A stretch of DNA of 55,891 nt from Clostridia bacterium (GTDB lineage: Bacteria > Bacillota > Clostridia > Oscillospirales > Acutalibacteraceae), in NCBI GenBank assembly GCA_017626295.1, contig JAGAJB010000008.1, forward strand, positions 112,565-168,455, in the 5' to 3' direction. Below the pieces are notes generated by a model. It was not told the origin of the DNA, searched no databases, and saw nothing but the letters and a program-made list of their open reading frames with translations. This document shows positions 33,543 through 42,329 of this stretch, piece by piece; position 1 is the first letter of the stretch; each line of letters begins with the position of its first letter. The translations under genes were made by a program, and so were the position numbers.

Positions 33543-34253
33543 TTAATAGAACATTTGCGAAAACATCGGGTCAGAACGCATTGAGTACGCCGAAGCATCT
33601 GCACCCACTATAATATGGTCTGCCAATATAAAGCCTAATTTTCTGAACATTACACAAACTGCTCTTGTTGAGTCAATGTCACTACCCGACGGCTCACAAG
33701 CGCCTTCGGGATGATTATGGGCAAGAATTGCAGAGGTGGCATTGCAATCAATAACCGCTTGAACTGCTTTTCTCACATCAACGGAAGACGTGTTTTCGTT
33801 ACCCTCAGAAATAACCGTTTCCTTTTTTAACCTTTTTGCAGAATCAAAGCAAAATATCATTACTTTTTCATTCGTTTGATTAGAAAGTCGGGAAACAGCA
33901 AGATTTTTAAAATCCTCATGGGTTTTGAAAACATATTTCTTATTCGACTTCATTTTAGAAACGCGGGCGAATGTTTCACCCATTGCGGCAAGCATTACAG
34001 CGGTATTTTCCCCTACGCCGCTGATTTTTTTTAGGCGGTTCACATCAGCCTTAAAAACTTCGTCCAAGGAGCCGAATTCGGTAATCAGTTGGTGCGCAAG
34101 TTCGTTTGTGTCCGCTTGCGGAATAGAATAAAACAGGAGTAATTCAAGAAGTTTATGGTCTTCAAGATGTGAAAAGCCGTTTTCAGAAACATTTTGCTTA
34201 ACACGTTTTCTGTGACCGTAATGTATGTTTTTGCTGTCTGTTTTCTTCTCCAT
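33543..34253 (-). CDS. radC: RadC family JAMM-domain protein
   Basis: A 236-residue protein with an N-terminal helix-hairpin-helix region (KKISGVGENTAVMLAAMGE) and a C-terminal JAB1/MPN metalloprotease-like domain bearing HNHPEG...PSGSDID, the His-His-Asp zinc set. Despite the name, a direct DNA-repair role for RadC is not established. ATG 34253 lies 7 bases after the metK stop codon; the ribosome-binding site is weak, so it is probably coupled to metK. Confidence 0.93.
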   Translation of the reverse strand: MEKKTDSKNIHYGHRKRVKQNVSENGFSHLEDHKLLELLLFYSIPQADTNELAHQLITEFGSLDEVFKADVNRLKKISGVGENTAVMLAAMGETFARVSKMKSNKKYVFKTHEDFKNLAVSRLSNQTNEKVMIFCFDSAKRLKKETVISEGNENTSSVDVRKAVQAVIDCNATSAILAHNHPEGACEPSGSDIDSTRAVCVMFRKLGFILADHIIVGADASAYSMRSDPMFSQMFY

Positions 34254-34260
34254 TTTTATA

Positions 34261-35448
34261 TTACAGACTCTTTGCTGCTTCCTTAAGAATATCAGCCATA
34301 TCTGTTCTTTCCCAAGCAACGTCCAAATCGATTCTGCCCATATGACCGTATGCTGCAAGTTGCCTGTACTGGGGTTTTCTCAATTCAAGTTTTTCGATAA
34401 TTGCAGCAGGACGAAGGTCGAAATACTTATCTACAAGTTCTTCGAGTTTATGGTCTTGGAGTTTACCTGTACCGAAAGTATCAACACGAACTGAAAGAGG
34501 ACGGGCAACACCGATAGCATATGCGAGCTGAAGTTCACATTTATCTGCAAGACCTGCTGCAACGATATTTTTAGCAACGTATCTTGCGGCATAAGCAGCA
34601 CTTCTGTCAACTTTTGTGGGGTCTTTACCTGAGAAAGCACCGCCACCGTGACGTGAATAACCGCCGTATGTATCAACAATAATCTTTCTGCCTGTAAGAC
34701 CGCTGTCGCCGACAGGACCGCCTACAACGAAGTTACCTGTGGGGTTAACATAGAGTTTTGTATTCTCATCAAGATATTTTTCGGGAATTACAGGTTTAAT
34801 AACGTGTTCAATAATATCCTTACGAAGAATTTCTATATCCATGGGGGCGTGCTGTGAAGAAACTACAACTGCTTCAACCCTTACAGGTTTATCGTTATCA
34901 TCATACTCAATGGTAACCTGGCTCTTACCGTCGGGACGAAGGTAACTTAAAGTACCGTTCTTTCTTACTTCTGTAAGGCGAAGTGCAAGTTTATGAGCAA
35001 GTGAAATGGGTAACGGCATAAGTTCCACGGTATCGTTACAAGCAAAGCCGAACATCATACCCTGGTCACCTGCGCCGTGAAGATTATACGCATCTTCCTC
35101 GCCGCCTTTGAGTTCAAAGGATTTGTCAACACCCATAGCAATATCGGGTGACTGTTTATCAAGAGTTGTAAAAACTGCGCAACTGTTACCGTCAAAACCG
35201 CATTCGGGGTTATCAAAACCAATATCACAAACAACTTCACGCACAATTCCGGGAATATCAACCTGTGCGTTTGTTGTAATTTCACCCATTACCATAACCA
35301 TACCTGTTGTGCAGGTAGTTTCGCAAGCAACGCGTGACATACTGTCCTGTGCAAGCATAGCGTCAAGTATAGCATCGGAAACCTGGTCGCAAACTTTATC
35401 GGGATGTCCTTCTGTTACAGATTCGGATGTAAAAAATCTTTTAAACAT
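34261..35448 (-). CDS. metK: S-adenosylmethionine synthetase
   Basis: A 395-residue enzyme making SAM from methionine and ATP. The signature hexapeptide-like [10 protein letters not shown] and the glycine loop [16 protein letters not shown] are both present, together with the N-terminal [13 protein letters not shown]. The length is normal. Strong ribosome-binding site GGAGG. The leader is only about 35 bases, so no SAM riboswitch fits before the start. Confidence 0.98.
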   Translation of the reverse strand: MFKRFFTSESVTEGHPDKVCDQVSDAILDAMLAQDSMSRVACETTCTTGMVMVMGEITTNAQVDIPGIVREVVCDIGFDNPECGFDGNSCAVFTTLDKQSPDIAMGVDKSFELKGGEEDAYNLHGAGDQGMMFGFACNDTVELMPLPISLAHKLALRLTEVRKNGTLSYLRPDGKSQVTIEYDDNDKPVRVEAVVVSSQHAPMDIEILRKDIIEHVIKPVIPEKYLDENTKLYVNPTGNFVVGGPVGDSGLTGRKIIVDTYGGYSRHGGGAFSGKDPTKVDRSAAYAARYVAKNIVAAGLADKCELQLAYAIGVARPLSVRVDTFGTGKLQDHKLEELVDKYFDLRPAAIIEKLELRKPQYRQLAAYGHMGRIDLDVAWERTDMADILKEAAKSL

Positions 35449-35488
35449 AATAAATTAGCCTCCAAAAAAGAGTAAATCAGTACACTTC

Positions 35489-35517
35489 ATAATACAACAC
35501 ATTAACTTTCTTGTCAA
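35489..35517 (-). promoter_or_regulatory. metK: metK promoter
   Basis: TTGACA (35517-35512) and TATTAT (35494-35489) are 17 bases apart on the minus strand. Confidence 0.75.
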
Positions 35518-35563
35518 GTTATGTCGACCCTTTAACAAAAGGTTAACAATAGTTTAACAATAA

Positions 35564-35597
35564 TAAAAGAGGGCAAAACTACTGCCCTCTTTTTTTG
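35564..35597 (-). terminator. mazF terminator
   Basis: AGAGGGCA / TGCCCTCT with T-tracts on both strands lies directly after the mazF stop codon. Confidence 0.88.
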
Positions 35598-35960
35598 CTA
35601 TTCAAGACCTATACTTACCGATAGTGCCTGATTGATTTTTGTCATATCCGTTTCGGGTAAATTACCCATTTTTTCGCGGAGTCTTTTTTTATCAAGTGTC
35701 CTTATCTGTTCAAGCAGAACTACCGAATCTTTTGACAGACCGCAAACCGCCGCATCAACGCTGATATGTGTAGGCAATTTTGTTTTAAACTGCTGGCTTG
35801 TTATTGCCGCGGCAATTACAGTGGGGCTGTATTTGTTGCCGACATCATTCTGAACTATAAGTACCGGGCGTATTCCGCCTTGCTCCGAGCCTACCACGGG
35901 ACTCAGATCGGCATAATATATATCTCCTCGTCTGATATTCAAGTTATCACTCTCCGACAT
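35598..35960 (-). CDS. mazF: MazF/PemK-type endoribonuclease toxin without visible antitoxin
   Basis: A 120-residue RNA-cleaving toxin of the MazF/NdoA family. [20 protein letters not shown] contains the conserved RGDI...P-GSEQGG loop with the catalytic arginine, and RPVLIVQND and TSQ are family elements. The start ATG at 35960 has AAGGTTG before it. In B. subtilis ndoA is preceded by its antitoxin ndoAI; here 36 bp beyond the start are A/T-rich leader and then a terminator, with no antitoxin ORF. The antitoxin may be elsewhere. Confidence 0.9.
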   Translation of the reverse strand: MSESDNLNIRRGDIYYADLSPVVGSEQGGIRPVLIVQNDVGNKYSPTVIAAAITSQQFKTKLPTHISVDAAVCGLSKDSVVLLEQIRTLDKKRLREKMGNLPETDMTKINQALSVSIGLE

Positions 35961-36005
35961 GAAATTTACAACCTTATTTTTGCCAATAGGTATAAAAATA
36001 ATCAC

Positions 36006-36062
36006 ATCGACGGTATTTTTTGTCCGTCATTACAGTATATACATATTTTGTCCGACGGTTAA
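36006..36062 (-). promoter_or_regulatory. GACGG/CCGTC repeats upstream of mazF
   Basis: The minus strand carries CCGTCGGACAAAA, TGACGGACAAAA and CCGTCGA within 55 bases, that is two direct GGACAAAA copies inside GACGG/CCGTC inverted repeats. This could be an operator. No confident -35/-10 pair is visible. Confidence 0.3.
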
Positions 36063-36065
36063 TAT

Positions 36066-36099
36066 AAAAGACCTCTTGCATTTAAGCAAAAGGTCTTTA
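36066..36099 (-). terminator. Terminator of the LRR protein gene
   Basis: AAAGACCTTTTGC and GCAAGAGGTCTTT pair with one mismatch on a TTAAAT-type loop and are followed by TATATT on the minus strand, about 5 bases past the stop codon. Confidence 0.7.
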
Positions 36100-36103
36100 T
36101 AAA

Positions 36104-37123
36104 TTATTGAGTGATAGGTGCGGTATTCAAGCCGTAGTTTTTCAATGTAAATTCAGTATCGGAATCGGAAACACAATACACGATAAGTTTACTGTAATCA
36201 CAACCGGAAAAAGCGGAAACACCTTTAAATGCTGTCTGTTCGTCGCGAATTGTAAGTTTTGTAAGGGATGTGCAATATGCAAAGCAATATAAATCTATAT
36301 TTTTACAACCCTTTTTAATATCAAGTGATTCAAGTGAAGTGCAACCCTCAAATGCCGAAGCACCGATACTGCTTGTAACGGGAAGATTTATATTTTTGAG
36401 TTTTTCGCAATGTTTAAATGCGGCTTTACCGATAGTAACATCTACGTTCTGGTTTGCAAAAATAACGTTAGTTAAACTCCTGCACTCCTGGAAAGCGGAG
36501 TTGCCGATGGATTTAACGGTTTCGGGAATCTGAATTGATATAATTTTAGACCCCTTGAAGCAATTGTCGCCTATACCCACAACAGTTTTACCTTGAATTT
36601 TACTTGGTAACATAACGTAGTTACTGCTGCCGTAGTAGCCTGTAACAATACCGCTTGAGTTTATTTCAAATTCACTCATTTCGCCCTCTGACTCGGTCGT
36701 GTTTGGAGGAGTGTTGAAAGCATCGGTATTATCGTAAGTGGGCTGATTATTCTGTGTACCTTGGTTATTCTGAGTTAACTGATTAGGGTCAATAATATTA
36801 CCGTTCTGATCCACGTAAACTATTGAAGTCACGTTATAATTAGGCACAACAACCTGAGTAATGCCTATGGGTAACGTTGTTGAAGTGTCGCTTGCGGAAG
36901 GGTCGGTAGCAGTAGCAAGGTTACTTGCTATCATATTAAGGTCTACCCAGGACTCTGTAACCGACGGCACACCGGGAAGCGTGGTAGGCTGAAGAGTGTA
37001 CAGGGGTGCAGACGTCTGTTGTTTGCCCTCGCTGTCACCTTTTACGATACTGACCACAAGAACCGTTGCGGTCAATAATATTGCTATACCGAAAGCGATA
37101 ATAATTTTTATGGTTTTATTCAT
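36104..37123 (-). CDS. Membrane-anchored BspA-type leucine-rich repeat protein
   Basis: A 339-residue protein. Residues 5-28 are an N-terminal hydrophobic anchor; 35-150 form a Thr/Asn/Gln/Pro-rich linker (SDTSTT, NQGTQNNQ); 160-339 hold about six LRR_5 (BspA-like) repeats of the form IGxxAFxxCxxLxxIxIP. Such surface repeats in gut Firmicutes usually mediate protein or host contact. The ATG at 37123 has GAGGT upstream; a longer frame lacks a site. Function beyond binding is unknown. Confidence 0.85.
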   Translation of the reverse strand: MNKTIKIIIAFGIAILLTATVLVVSIVKGDSEGKQQTSAPLYTLQPTTLPGVPSVTESWVDLNMIASNLATATDPSASDTSTTLPIGITQVVVPNYNVTSIVYVDQNGNIIDPNQLTQNNQGTQNNQPTYDNTDAFNTPPNTTESEGEMSEFEINSSGIVTGYYGSSNYVMLPSKIQGKTVVGIGDNCFKGSKIISIQIPETVKSIGNSAFQECRSLTNVIFANQNVDVTIGKAAFKHCEKLKNINLPVTSSIGASAFEGCTSLESLDIKKGCKNIDLYCFAYCTSLTKLTIRDEQTAFKGVSAFSGCDYSKLIVYCVSDSDTEFTLKNYGLNTAPITQ

Positions 37124-37259
37124 TATATGTACCTCACAAAAGTGTGTAAATCTACATTCTAGTCTATTATACAATACAAAAATGAAAAAGTACATACCAA
37201 TTTTTTACTAATTCGTTAATTTTTAAATTTTTTCGGATTTTGTGAAAATAAATAAATTA

Positions 37260-37288
37260 TTGTATTTTCTGTTTTTCTGTGTTAAACT
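37260..37288 (+). promoter_or_regulatory. Promoter of the GH13 glucosidase
   Basis: TTGTAT (37260-37265) and TAAACT (37283-37288) are 17 bases apart, with TGTG before the -10 box. Confidence 0.55.
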
Positions 37289-37319
37289 CAAAGTAATAAA
37301 TATAAAGCGAGGGTTTGTT

Positions 37320-38987
37320 ATGCAAAAATCTTGGTACAAAGAAATGTCTGTTTATCAGGTTTGGCCCCGTTCATTCTGTGACGGTGACGGCGACGGTATA
37401 GGCGACCTTAAAGGTGTACTTTCTAAACTCGATTACATTAAAAGTCTCGGCGTTGATGCAATTTGGTTCTCACCTCTTTACAAATCACCTCAAAAAGACT
37501 ACGGTTATGACATTGCCGACTACCGCAGTATTCAACCCGAATACGGCACAATGGAAGATTTCAAATTAGTTCTCGATGAGGCTCACAAAAGAGGTTTAAA
37601 GGTTATTATGGACCTTGTTATTAACCACACCTCAGACCAGCACGAATGGTTTAAAAAGAGTATCGAAGAACCCGACAGCAAATATCACAACTACTACCAT
37701 TGGTACAAAGGCAAAGGCAAACGCCGTCCTAACAACTGGATGTCTACCTTTGCAGGTCCTGCTTGGGAATACAACGAAAAACTTGATGAATATTATCTTC
37801 ATCTCTTTGCTGTTGAACAGCCCGACCTTAATATGGATAACCCCGAAGTCCGTGAAGAAGTTAAGGATATTATGAGATTCTGGCTTGATATGGGCGTTGA
37901 CGGTTTCCGTGAAGACGTTATTACCTTTATTTCCAAAAAAGAAGGTTTACCCTCAAGCCCCTATTGGTTCCCCGTTGCAACAGGTATTGAAAAATATATG
38001 CACGGTCCTCACCTTGATGAATATCTTCTTGAATTCAAAAATGACGTTCTTTCAAAATACGACTGTATGACTGTCGGCGAAGCACCTATGATGACAACCA
38101 AGAACGCTCTTAAACACATCACGGAAGGTCCTAATCAGCACCTTAATATGATGTTCCATTTTGAGCATATGGCTGCTGACTGCCTTTTCTACAGTTGGTT
38201 TAAAACAAAATTCAGCCTTAAGAGGCTTAAAAAAGTTTTCTCAAGATGGCAGAAAGACCTTTACGGCAAGGCTTGGAATGCTCTTTATTTGGAAAACCAC
38301 GACCAACCCCGTGTTATCAACCGTTACGGCAGTACAAAATACCGCGTTGAAAGTGCTAAGATGCTTGCAGTTACATATATTTGCCAGTGCGGTACACCCT
38401 TTATTTATCAGGGTCAGGAAATCGGTATGTTAAACTATCCCTTTACGGATATTGAACAGTACACCGACGTTTCCACAAAGAATAACTACGACGTTGCAAA
38501 GGCAATTATGGGACCTGACCGCGCACTTAAACTTGCAAACTACGCTTCCCGTGACAATGCAAGAACAGTGGTTCAATGGAATACAGAAAAGAATGCAGGT
38601 TTCACTACTGCTGACGAGCCTTGGTTTATGGTTAACCCCAACTACAAAGAAATCAACGTTGAAGCAGCGGAAAAAGACCCCGACAGTATTCTTAATTTCT
38701 ACCGCGCACTTCTCAAATTCAGAAAAGAAAACGAAGTTGTTATTTACGGCGACTACAAAGAACATTATAAGAGAAGTAAAGACCTTTACGTTTACGAAAG
38801 AAACTACGAAGGCAAGCGTTTACTTGTTATTAACTCGTTTACAGAAAATGCTGTTAATTTCAAAGCACCCGAAGGTTTCGACCTTTCAAAAGGAAAGTGC
38901 GTTCTCACAAACTACAAAGACCCCAAAGTTTCCGGCAATGCATTTACAACAAAACCCTACGAAACAAGAGTTTATCTTTTCGAGTGA
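37320..38987 (+). CDS. Alpha-glucosidase / oligo-1,6-glucosidase (GH13)
   Basis: A 555-residue cytoplasmic GH13 enzyme. It begins WYKEMSVYQVWPRSF; MDLVINHTS is motif I; the nucleophile is Asp199 (FREDV), the acid/base Glu254 (VGEAP) and the transition-state Asp328 (NHDQPR). DGDGDGIGDL supplies the calcium-type loop of the oligo-1,6-glucosidase subfamily. It should release glucose from short alpha-glucans or isomaltose-type sugars. No signal peptide. ATG follows GAGGG. Subfamily (31 or neighbour) is inferred from the overall pattern. Confidence 0.93.
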   Translation: MQKSWYKEMSVYQVWPRSFCDGDGDGIGDLKGVLSKLDYIKSLGVDAIWFSPLYKSPQKDYGYDIADYRSIQPEYGTMEDFKLVLDEAHKRGLKVIMDLVINHTSDQHEWFKKSIEEPDSKYHNYYHWYKGKGKRRPNNWMSTFAGPAWEYNEKLDEYYLHLFAVEQPDLNMDNPEVREEVKDIMRFWLDMGVDGFREDVITFISKKEGLPSSPYWFPVATGIEKYMHGPHLDEYLLEFKNDVLSKYDCMTVGEAPMMTTKNALKHITEGPNQHLNMMFHFEHMAADCLFYSWFKTKFSLKRLKKVFSRWQKDLYGKAWNALYLENHDQPRVINRYGSTKYRVESAKMLAVTYICQCGTPFIYQGQEIGMLNYPFTDIEQYTDVSTKNNYDVAKAIMGPDRALKLANYASRDNARTVVQWNTEKNAGFTTADEPWFMVNPNYKEINVEAAEKDPDSILNFYRALLKFRKENEVVIYGDYKEHYKRSKDLYVYERNYEGKRLLVINSFTENAVNFKAPEGFDLSKGKCVLTNYKDPKVSGNAFTTKPYETRVYLFE

Positions 38988-38998
38988 TAAAGATTACA

Positions 38999-39036
38999 CA
39001 AAACTCCCACCGTTTTTTCGGTGGGAGTTTATTTTT
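38999..39036. terminator. Bidirectional terminator, GH13 and acyl-CoA synthetase genes
   Basis: AAACTCCCACCG / CGGTGGGAGTTT, a perfect 12-bp stem on TTTTTT, with ATTTTT after it and A-rich sequence before it. It separates two convergent genes. Confidence 0.9.
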
Positions 39037-40768
39037 ATCCGTTTACCGCCTTGGCTGTTTCTGTCTGGAGTTTCATAAAATCGACTTTGCCGTAGGGTGT
39101 TTTGGGAAGTTCGCTTACGAACTCGTATTTATAAGGAACGCTGTGGTGCGCAAGGTTCTTTTTGCAATGCTGTTTAATTTTATCCTGAACAAAGGTATTA
39201 CCTTTGTAGCCTTTATCAAGCACAACATAAGCCTTTGCCACTTCCTTTTTATAAGGGTGAGGCATTGCAACAACGGCACATTTCACAACTTCGGGAATTT
39301 CTTCAATAACCTTTTCAATCTGTGTGGGGTAAACATTATAACCCGATGAAATAATAAGGCGTTTTATACGTAGTTTATAGTGTACGAAACCGCCTTCGTC
39401 AATAACCGCCATATCACCTGTATGAAGCCAGAGTTTGCCGTCTTCGTGTCTGCGTAAGGTCTTGACGGTTTCCATTTCATTATTTCTGTAACCTATCATT
39501 ATGGTAGGACCTGTTACACAAAGTTCGCCCTCTTCGTTAGCGGGAAGAACCTCAGTTGTATCGGGTTTTACAACGCACATTTCATTACCGATAAGGGGTT
39601 TACCGATAGTGCCCGACTTATAACCCTCGTAAACGGAAAGGCTCAAAGCCGCAAGACCCTCGGTCATACCGTAGCCCTCGCATATACGCACGTCGGAATT
39701 ATGGGAAGCGAGAAACTCGTTAACTTTATCCTCTAAGGGTTTCGGTAACGTATCGCCGCCGCTGACCGCGTATTTAAGGAATGAGAAGTCGAAATTTTCA
39801 ACACCCTCTGCTTTAACCATCGCTTCATAAAGTGTAGGCACACCGAAAAGCATCGTGGGTTTATATTTCTTAATAATACTTCCGAATTTTTTGGAATCAA
39901 ATGACGGAATCAATACGGAGCAAGCACCGAAACAGAATGAAACGTGTACACATACACCAAGACCGAAGCCGTGGAAAATAGGAAGTATTGCAAGAATTTT
40001 ATCACCCACACTTACGTCGTAAAGGGTAATAATCGCCTGCATACCGAATGCGTTGAAGTTTTTGTTTGAAAGCATTATATCCTTCGGTGTACCTGTTGTA
40101 CCGCCGCTGTGAAGAATTATTGCAACTTCCTCGTTTTCAGCCCCTGTGGGTTTGTATTCTTTAACCCGTGAATGAGCCTGTTTCATAAAACTCTTCCAGG
40201 TAATATATCTGCTGTCTTCACGGGGAAAACTGTTTTTATTTTTATTAGTAAGTGAATATGCAAACTTCATAAACACAGGCATAGTTTCACCTGCCGAAGC
40301 AACTATCACCTTTTGTACGGAAGTTTCGTCAAGTATTGCCGAAACCTTTCTGCAACAAAGGTCAATAGTAAGCAAGAACTTACTTTCAACTGAATTCAGA
40401 TAATTTTTAATTTCCTCCTGTGCAGAAAGAGGATGAACTATATTTGAAACTGCCCCTAATCTGTTGAGAGCATAAATGCTGATAACCGATTCGGGAGTGT
40501 TAGGCATAAGAATGGTTACTATATCACCTTTTCTTACACCTAAATCAAAATAAGCATTAGAAACTTTCTCAATACGCTCAATAAGTTCTTTATAAGTGCA
40601 CTTTGCACCGTAATACTCGTACGCCAACGCATCGGGATGACTTTCAGCCGATATTTTAATCATACCGAACATTGATACATCGGGTATATCGAAGCCTAAA
40701 GCACTGTCATTATTGATATATGCATAAAGAGGATTTTTTTCTACCGGATACTTATTTAAAACTTGCAT
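39035..40768 (-). CDS. AMP-forming acyl-CoA/acyl-ACP synthetase-like ligase
   Basis: A 577-residue class I adenylate-forming enzyme. Its P-loop-like motif is LHSGGTTGTPKDIMLS, the ATP-binding GYGMTEG motif and the LHTGDMAVID motif are present, and the C-terminal catalytic lysine region reads TPYGKVDFMKL. It activates a carboxylic acid, probably a fatty acid, through an acyl-AMP. It overlaps by 13 bases the PlsC-type acyltransferase gene. In E. coli the two activities are fused in Aas, which reacylates lysophospholipids; this looks like the split counterpart, which is an inference. Confidence 0.88.
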   Translation of the reverse strand: MQVLNKYPVEKNPLYAYINNDSALGFDIPDVSMFGMIKISAESHPDALAYEYYGAKCTYKELIERIEKVSNAYFDLGVRKGDIVTILMPNTPESVISIYALNRLGAVSNIVHPLSAQEEIKNYLNSVESKFLLTIDLCCRKVSAILDETSVQKVIVASAGETMPVFMKFAYSLTNKNKNSFPREDSRYITWKSFMKQAHSRVKEYKPTGAENEEVAIILHSGGTTGTPKDIMLSNKNFNAFGMQAIITLYDVSVGDKILAILPIFHGFGLGVCVHVSFCFGACSVLIPSFDSKKFGSIIKKYKPTMLFGVPTLYEAMVKAEGVENFDFSFLKYAVSGGDTLPKPLEDKVNEFLASHNSDVRICEGYGMTEGLAALSLSVYEGYKSGTIGKPLIGNEMCVVKPDTTEVLPANEEGELCVTGPTIMIGYRNNEMETVKTLRRHEDGKLWLHTGDMAVIDEGGFVHYKLRIKRLIISSGYNVYPTQIEKVIEEIPEVVKCAVVAMPHPYKKEVAKAYVVLDKGYKGNTFVQDKIKQHCKKNLAHHSVPYKYEFVSELPKTPYGKVDFMKLQTETAKAVNG

Positions 40769-41364
40769 TTGGTTTTACCAACAGTCATTTTACTGCTTAC
40801 CCTTTCTCTTAATTTATCATTTTCTTCCGCCAGGTCCTCACCTGTTATGTAATAAGGTTCGTGGAAAATGATTTCCAATCTGCCCTGGAACGGAATATAA
40901 CTACCGTTAATTGTAAACGGAACTATGGGACATTTTGTATCATAAGCCATTTTAACCGCGCCGATTTTAAAAGGTAATAAATTAACTCCTTCGGGTTTGA
41001 TAATAGTGGCTTCGGGGAAAATGCCTATAACTTCCCCGTCTTTTAAATACTGCTTTGCAGCAACAAGAGCGTCGTGGTCTTTCCTCTGGCGGTGTACGGG
41101 AATTATACCGCAATTAGTCATAAACCAATTTGTAAATTTATATTTAAAAATCTCGTACTTTGCAAGGAAATGCACGCATCTTCTTGTGGCAATGGCAACC
41201 GCAAGGCAGTCCAAAACAAATTTATGGTTACCTGCCAATACTACCCCGCCTGTTTTGGGAATATTCTCTTTGCCTATTACTCTCGGACGGAATATACCTC
41301 TGAACAAAGTAACGCCCAAAGGCCGCACTAATCTGTAAAGAATCGGTGAATTTATCTGTTTCAT
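40756..41364 (-). CDS. PlsC-family 1-acylglycerol-3-phosphate acyltransferase
   Basis: A 202-residue acyltransferase. The catalytic HX4D motif is NHKFVLD, followed by GIIPVHR, and FPEATI (usually FPEGT) as motif III. It transfers an acyl group to a lysophospholipid at the membrane. No clear transmembrane helix is predicted beyond a hydrophobic start. It is translated together with the downstream ligase. Substrate could be lyso-phosphatidic acid or a lysophospholipid. Confidence 0.88.
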   Translation of the reverse strand: MKQINSPILYRLVRPLGVTLFRGIFRPRVIGKENIPKTGGVVLAGNHKFVLDCLAVAIATRRCVHFLAKYEIFKYKFTNWFMTNCGIIPVHRQRKDHDALVAAKQYLKDGEVIGIFPEATIIKPEGVNLLPFKIGAVKMAYDTKCPIVPFTINGSYIPFQGRLEIIFHEPYYITGEDLAEENDKLRERVSSKMTVGKTKCKF

Positions 41365-41384
41365 AATTATCTACCCCTATATAA

Positions 41385-41600
41385 TTATTTTTTCTTATTT
41401 ACATCCAACAAAAATTTTGCACCAAGTGCTGCAACCGCTACCGCTGCGGCAACAAAAGCAATTTGTTTTTTATTATCAGCCTTAGCAGTTTCCGCTTTTA
41501 ACGCAATTCTTTCCACAAGGTTATCTATATGTTCATCATCTAATGTAATCCTGTTTATAAGCCTTGCATATTCATTTATATAATAGTTATTTGACGTCAC
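41385..41600 (-). CDS. Small single-pass membrane protein linked to an ECF sigma factor
   Basis: A 71-residue protein: residues 1-45 are charged and helical (ARLINRITLDDEHIDNLV), and a hydrophobic segment at about 50-67 (AFVAAAVAVAALGAKF) anchors it, with a lysine-rich tail. GTG 41600 has AAAGGTG about 8 bases upstream; the sigma gene overlaps it. Genes after ECF sigma factors often encode anti-sigma factors, and the order here fits, but it is too short for a known anti-sigma domain. No family recognised. Confidence 0.6.
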   Translation of the reverse strand: MTSNNYYINEYARLINRITLDDEHIDNLVERIALKAETAKADNKKQIAFVAAAVAVAALGAKFLLDVNKKK

Positions 41601-42090
41601 AGTTATCACACCTTTCAATTTCCTTTTTCAGAAGTTCCCTGCCTTTTTGAAGCCTTTTTCTCACGGCATCGGGAGAAATACCGATAATTTCCGACACTTC
41701 TTTAGAACTGTACCCCTCAATATAATAAAGCGTCATTACAATTTTATATTTAACAGGCAACGCCATTATTGTTTCAAAAACATGTGTATCCTCATCTTCA
41801 ATACCGATACTGTTCAATTCATCCAAATCTACGGTTTTTCGCCTTTTGCGAAGTAATACCATATTCTTACTTATATTAGTTGCTACTTTTATCAGCCAGG
41901 CTTTTTCGTGCTCTGCGCTTTCAAATTCAGGCGCTTTCGTTAAATATTTTAGGAAAGTATCCTGGAGCGCATCCTCCGCATCGTCCTTCTGACAAAGTAT
42001 GCAATAGCATATTCTGAACAACATACCGCTGTAATTTTCGATGAGGTCTTTTATGTAATCATTAGTAATAGGTTTCATACTATCAGACAT
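41587..42090 (-). CDS. ECF-type RNA polymerase sigma factor
   Basis: A 167-residue group IV sigma factor. Region 2 spans residues 11-80 (DAEDALQDTFLKYL), region 4 spans about 105-160 (TLYYIEGYSSKEVSEIIGIS, VRKRLQKGRELLKKEI). It lacks regions 1 and 3. ATG follows GTGAGGTG. It would redirect RNA polymerase to a small regulon; the signal is unknown, but a small membrane protein gene overlaps its end. No target promoter can be named. Confidence 0.92.
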   Translation of the reverse strand: MSDSMKPITNDYIKDLIENYSGMLFRICYCILCQKDDAEDALQDTFLKYLTKAPEFESAEHEKAWLIKVATNISKNMVLLRKRRKTVDLDELNSIGIEDEDTHVFETIMALPVKYKIVMTLYYIEGYSSKEVSEIIGISPDAVRKRLQKGRELLKKEIERCDNCDVK

Positions 42091-42191
42091 AAAATCACCT
42101 CACTACTATTAAAACAAATACAAGTGCCTTTTTGTGAAATAAAATTATGAACTTTTTGTAAACATTTCATCACATTATCTTTTTCGGCACA

Positions 42192-42197
42192 TATAAT
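42192..42197 (+). promoter_or_regulatory. -10 box of the NiCo-riboswitch transcript
   Basis: TATAAT at 42192-42197 places the transcription start near 42204, 12 bases before the aptamer. No good -35 match lies 16-18 bases upstream. Confidence 0.4.
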
Positions 42198-42215
42198 GCA
42201 GTGAAAACTTCTGAA

Positions 42216-42303
42216 ATCTGACAGACACAAAAAGTGTCGGGCTGCAAAGCGGCAACAGAAATGTACTATTCATATCTGTGGGACAGTAAACTGTTCCGCA
42301 GAT
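42216..42303 (+). promoter_or_regulatory. NiCo (czcD) riboswitch
   Basis: Conserved parts occur in the expected order: CTGACAG, the GTGTC-GGGCTGC segment, GCGGCAACAG, and ATCTGTGGGACAG, which I recall as the core of the Co/Ni-sensing czcD riboswitch. Its 3' part doubles as one arm of the terminator at 42274-42310, so metal binding should prevent termination and turn the downstream exporter on. Gene context (a P-type metal ATPase) agrees. Confidence 0.85.
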
Positions 42304-42310
42304 ATTTTTT
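42274..42310 (+). terminator. Expression-platform terminator of the NiCo riboswitch
   Basis: ATCTGTGG-ACAG and CTGT-CCGCAGAT pair on a TAAA loop (one asymmetric base) and are followed by ATTTTTT. It overlaps the aptamer's last strand. Confidence 0.88.
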
Positions 42311-42329
42311 ATGGAAAGGAGAATGTTTC

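Noticed and set aside
35449-35495. SAM riboswitch before metK
   Set aside because: The predicted leader is about 35 nt with no conserved SAM aptamer motifs.
36104-37123. Cell-wall-anchored adhesin with sortase signal
   Set aside because: There is no LPxTG-like C-terminal motif; the anchor is the N-terminal helix.
41385-41618. Start at ATG 41618 for the small membrane protein
   Set aside because: AAAGGTG lies downstream of that codon and correctly ahead of GTG 41600.
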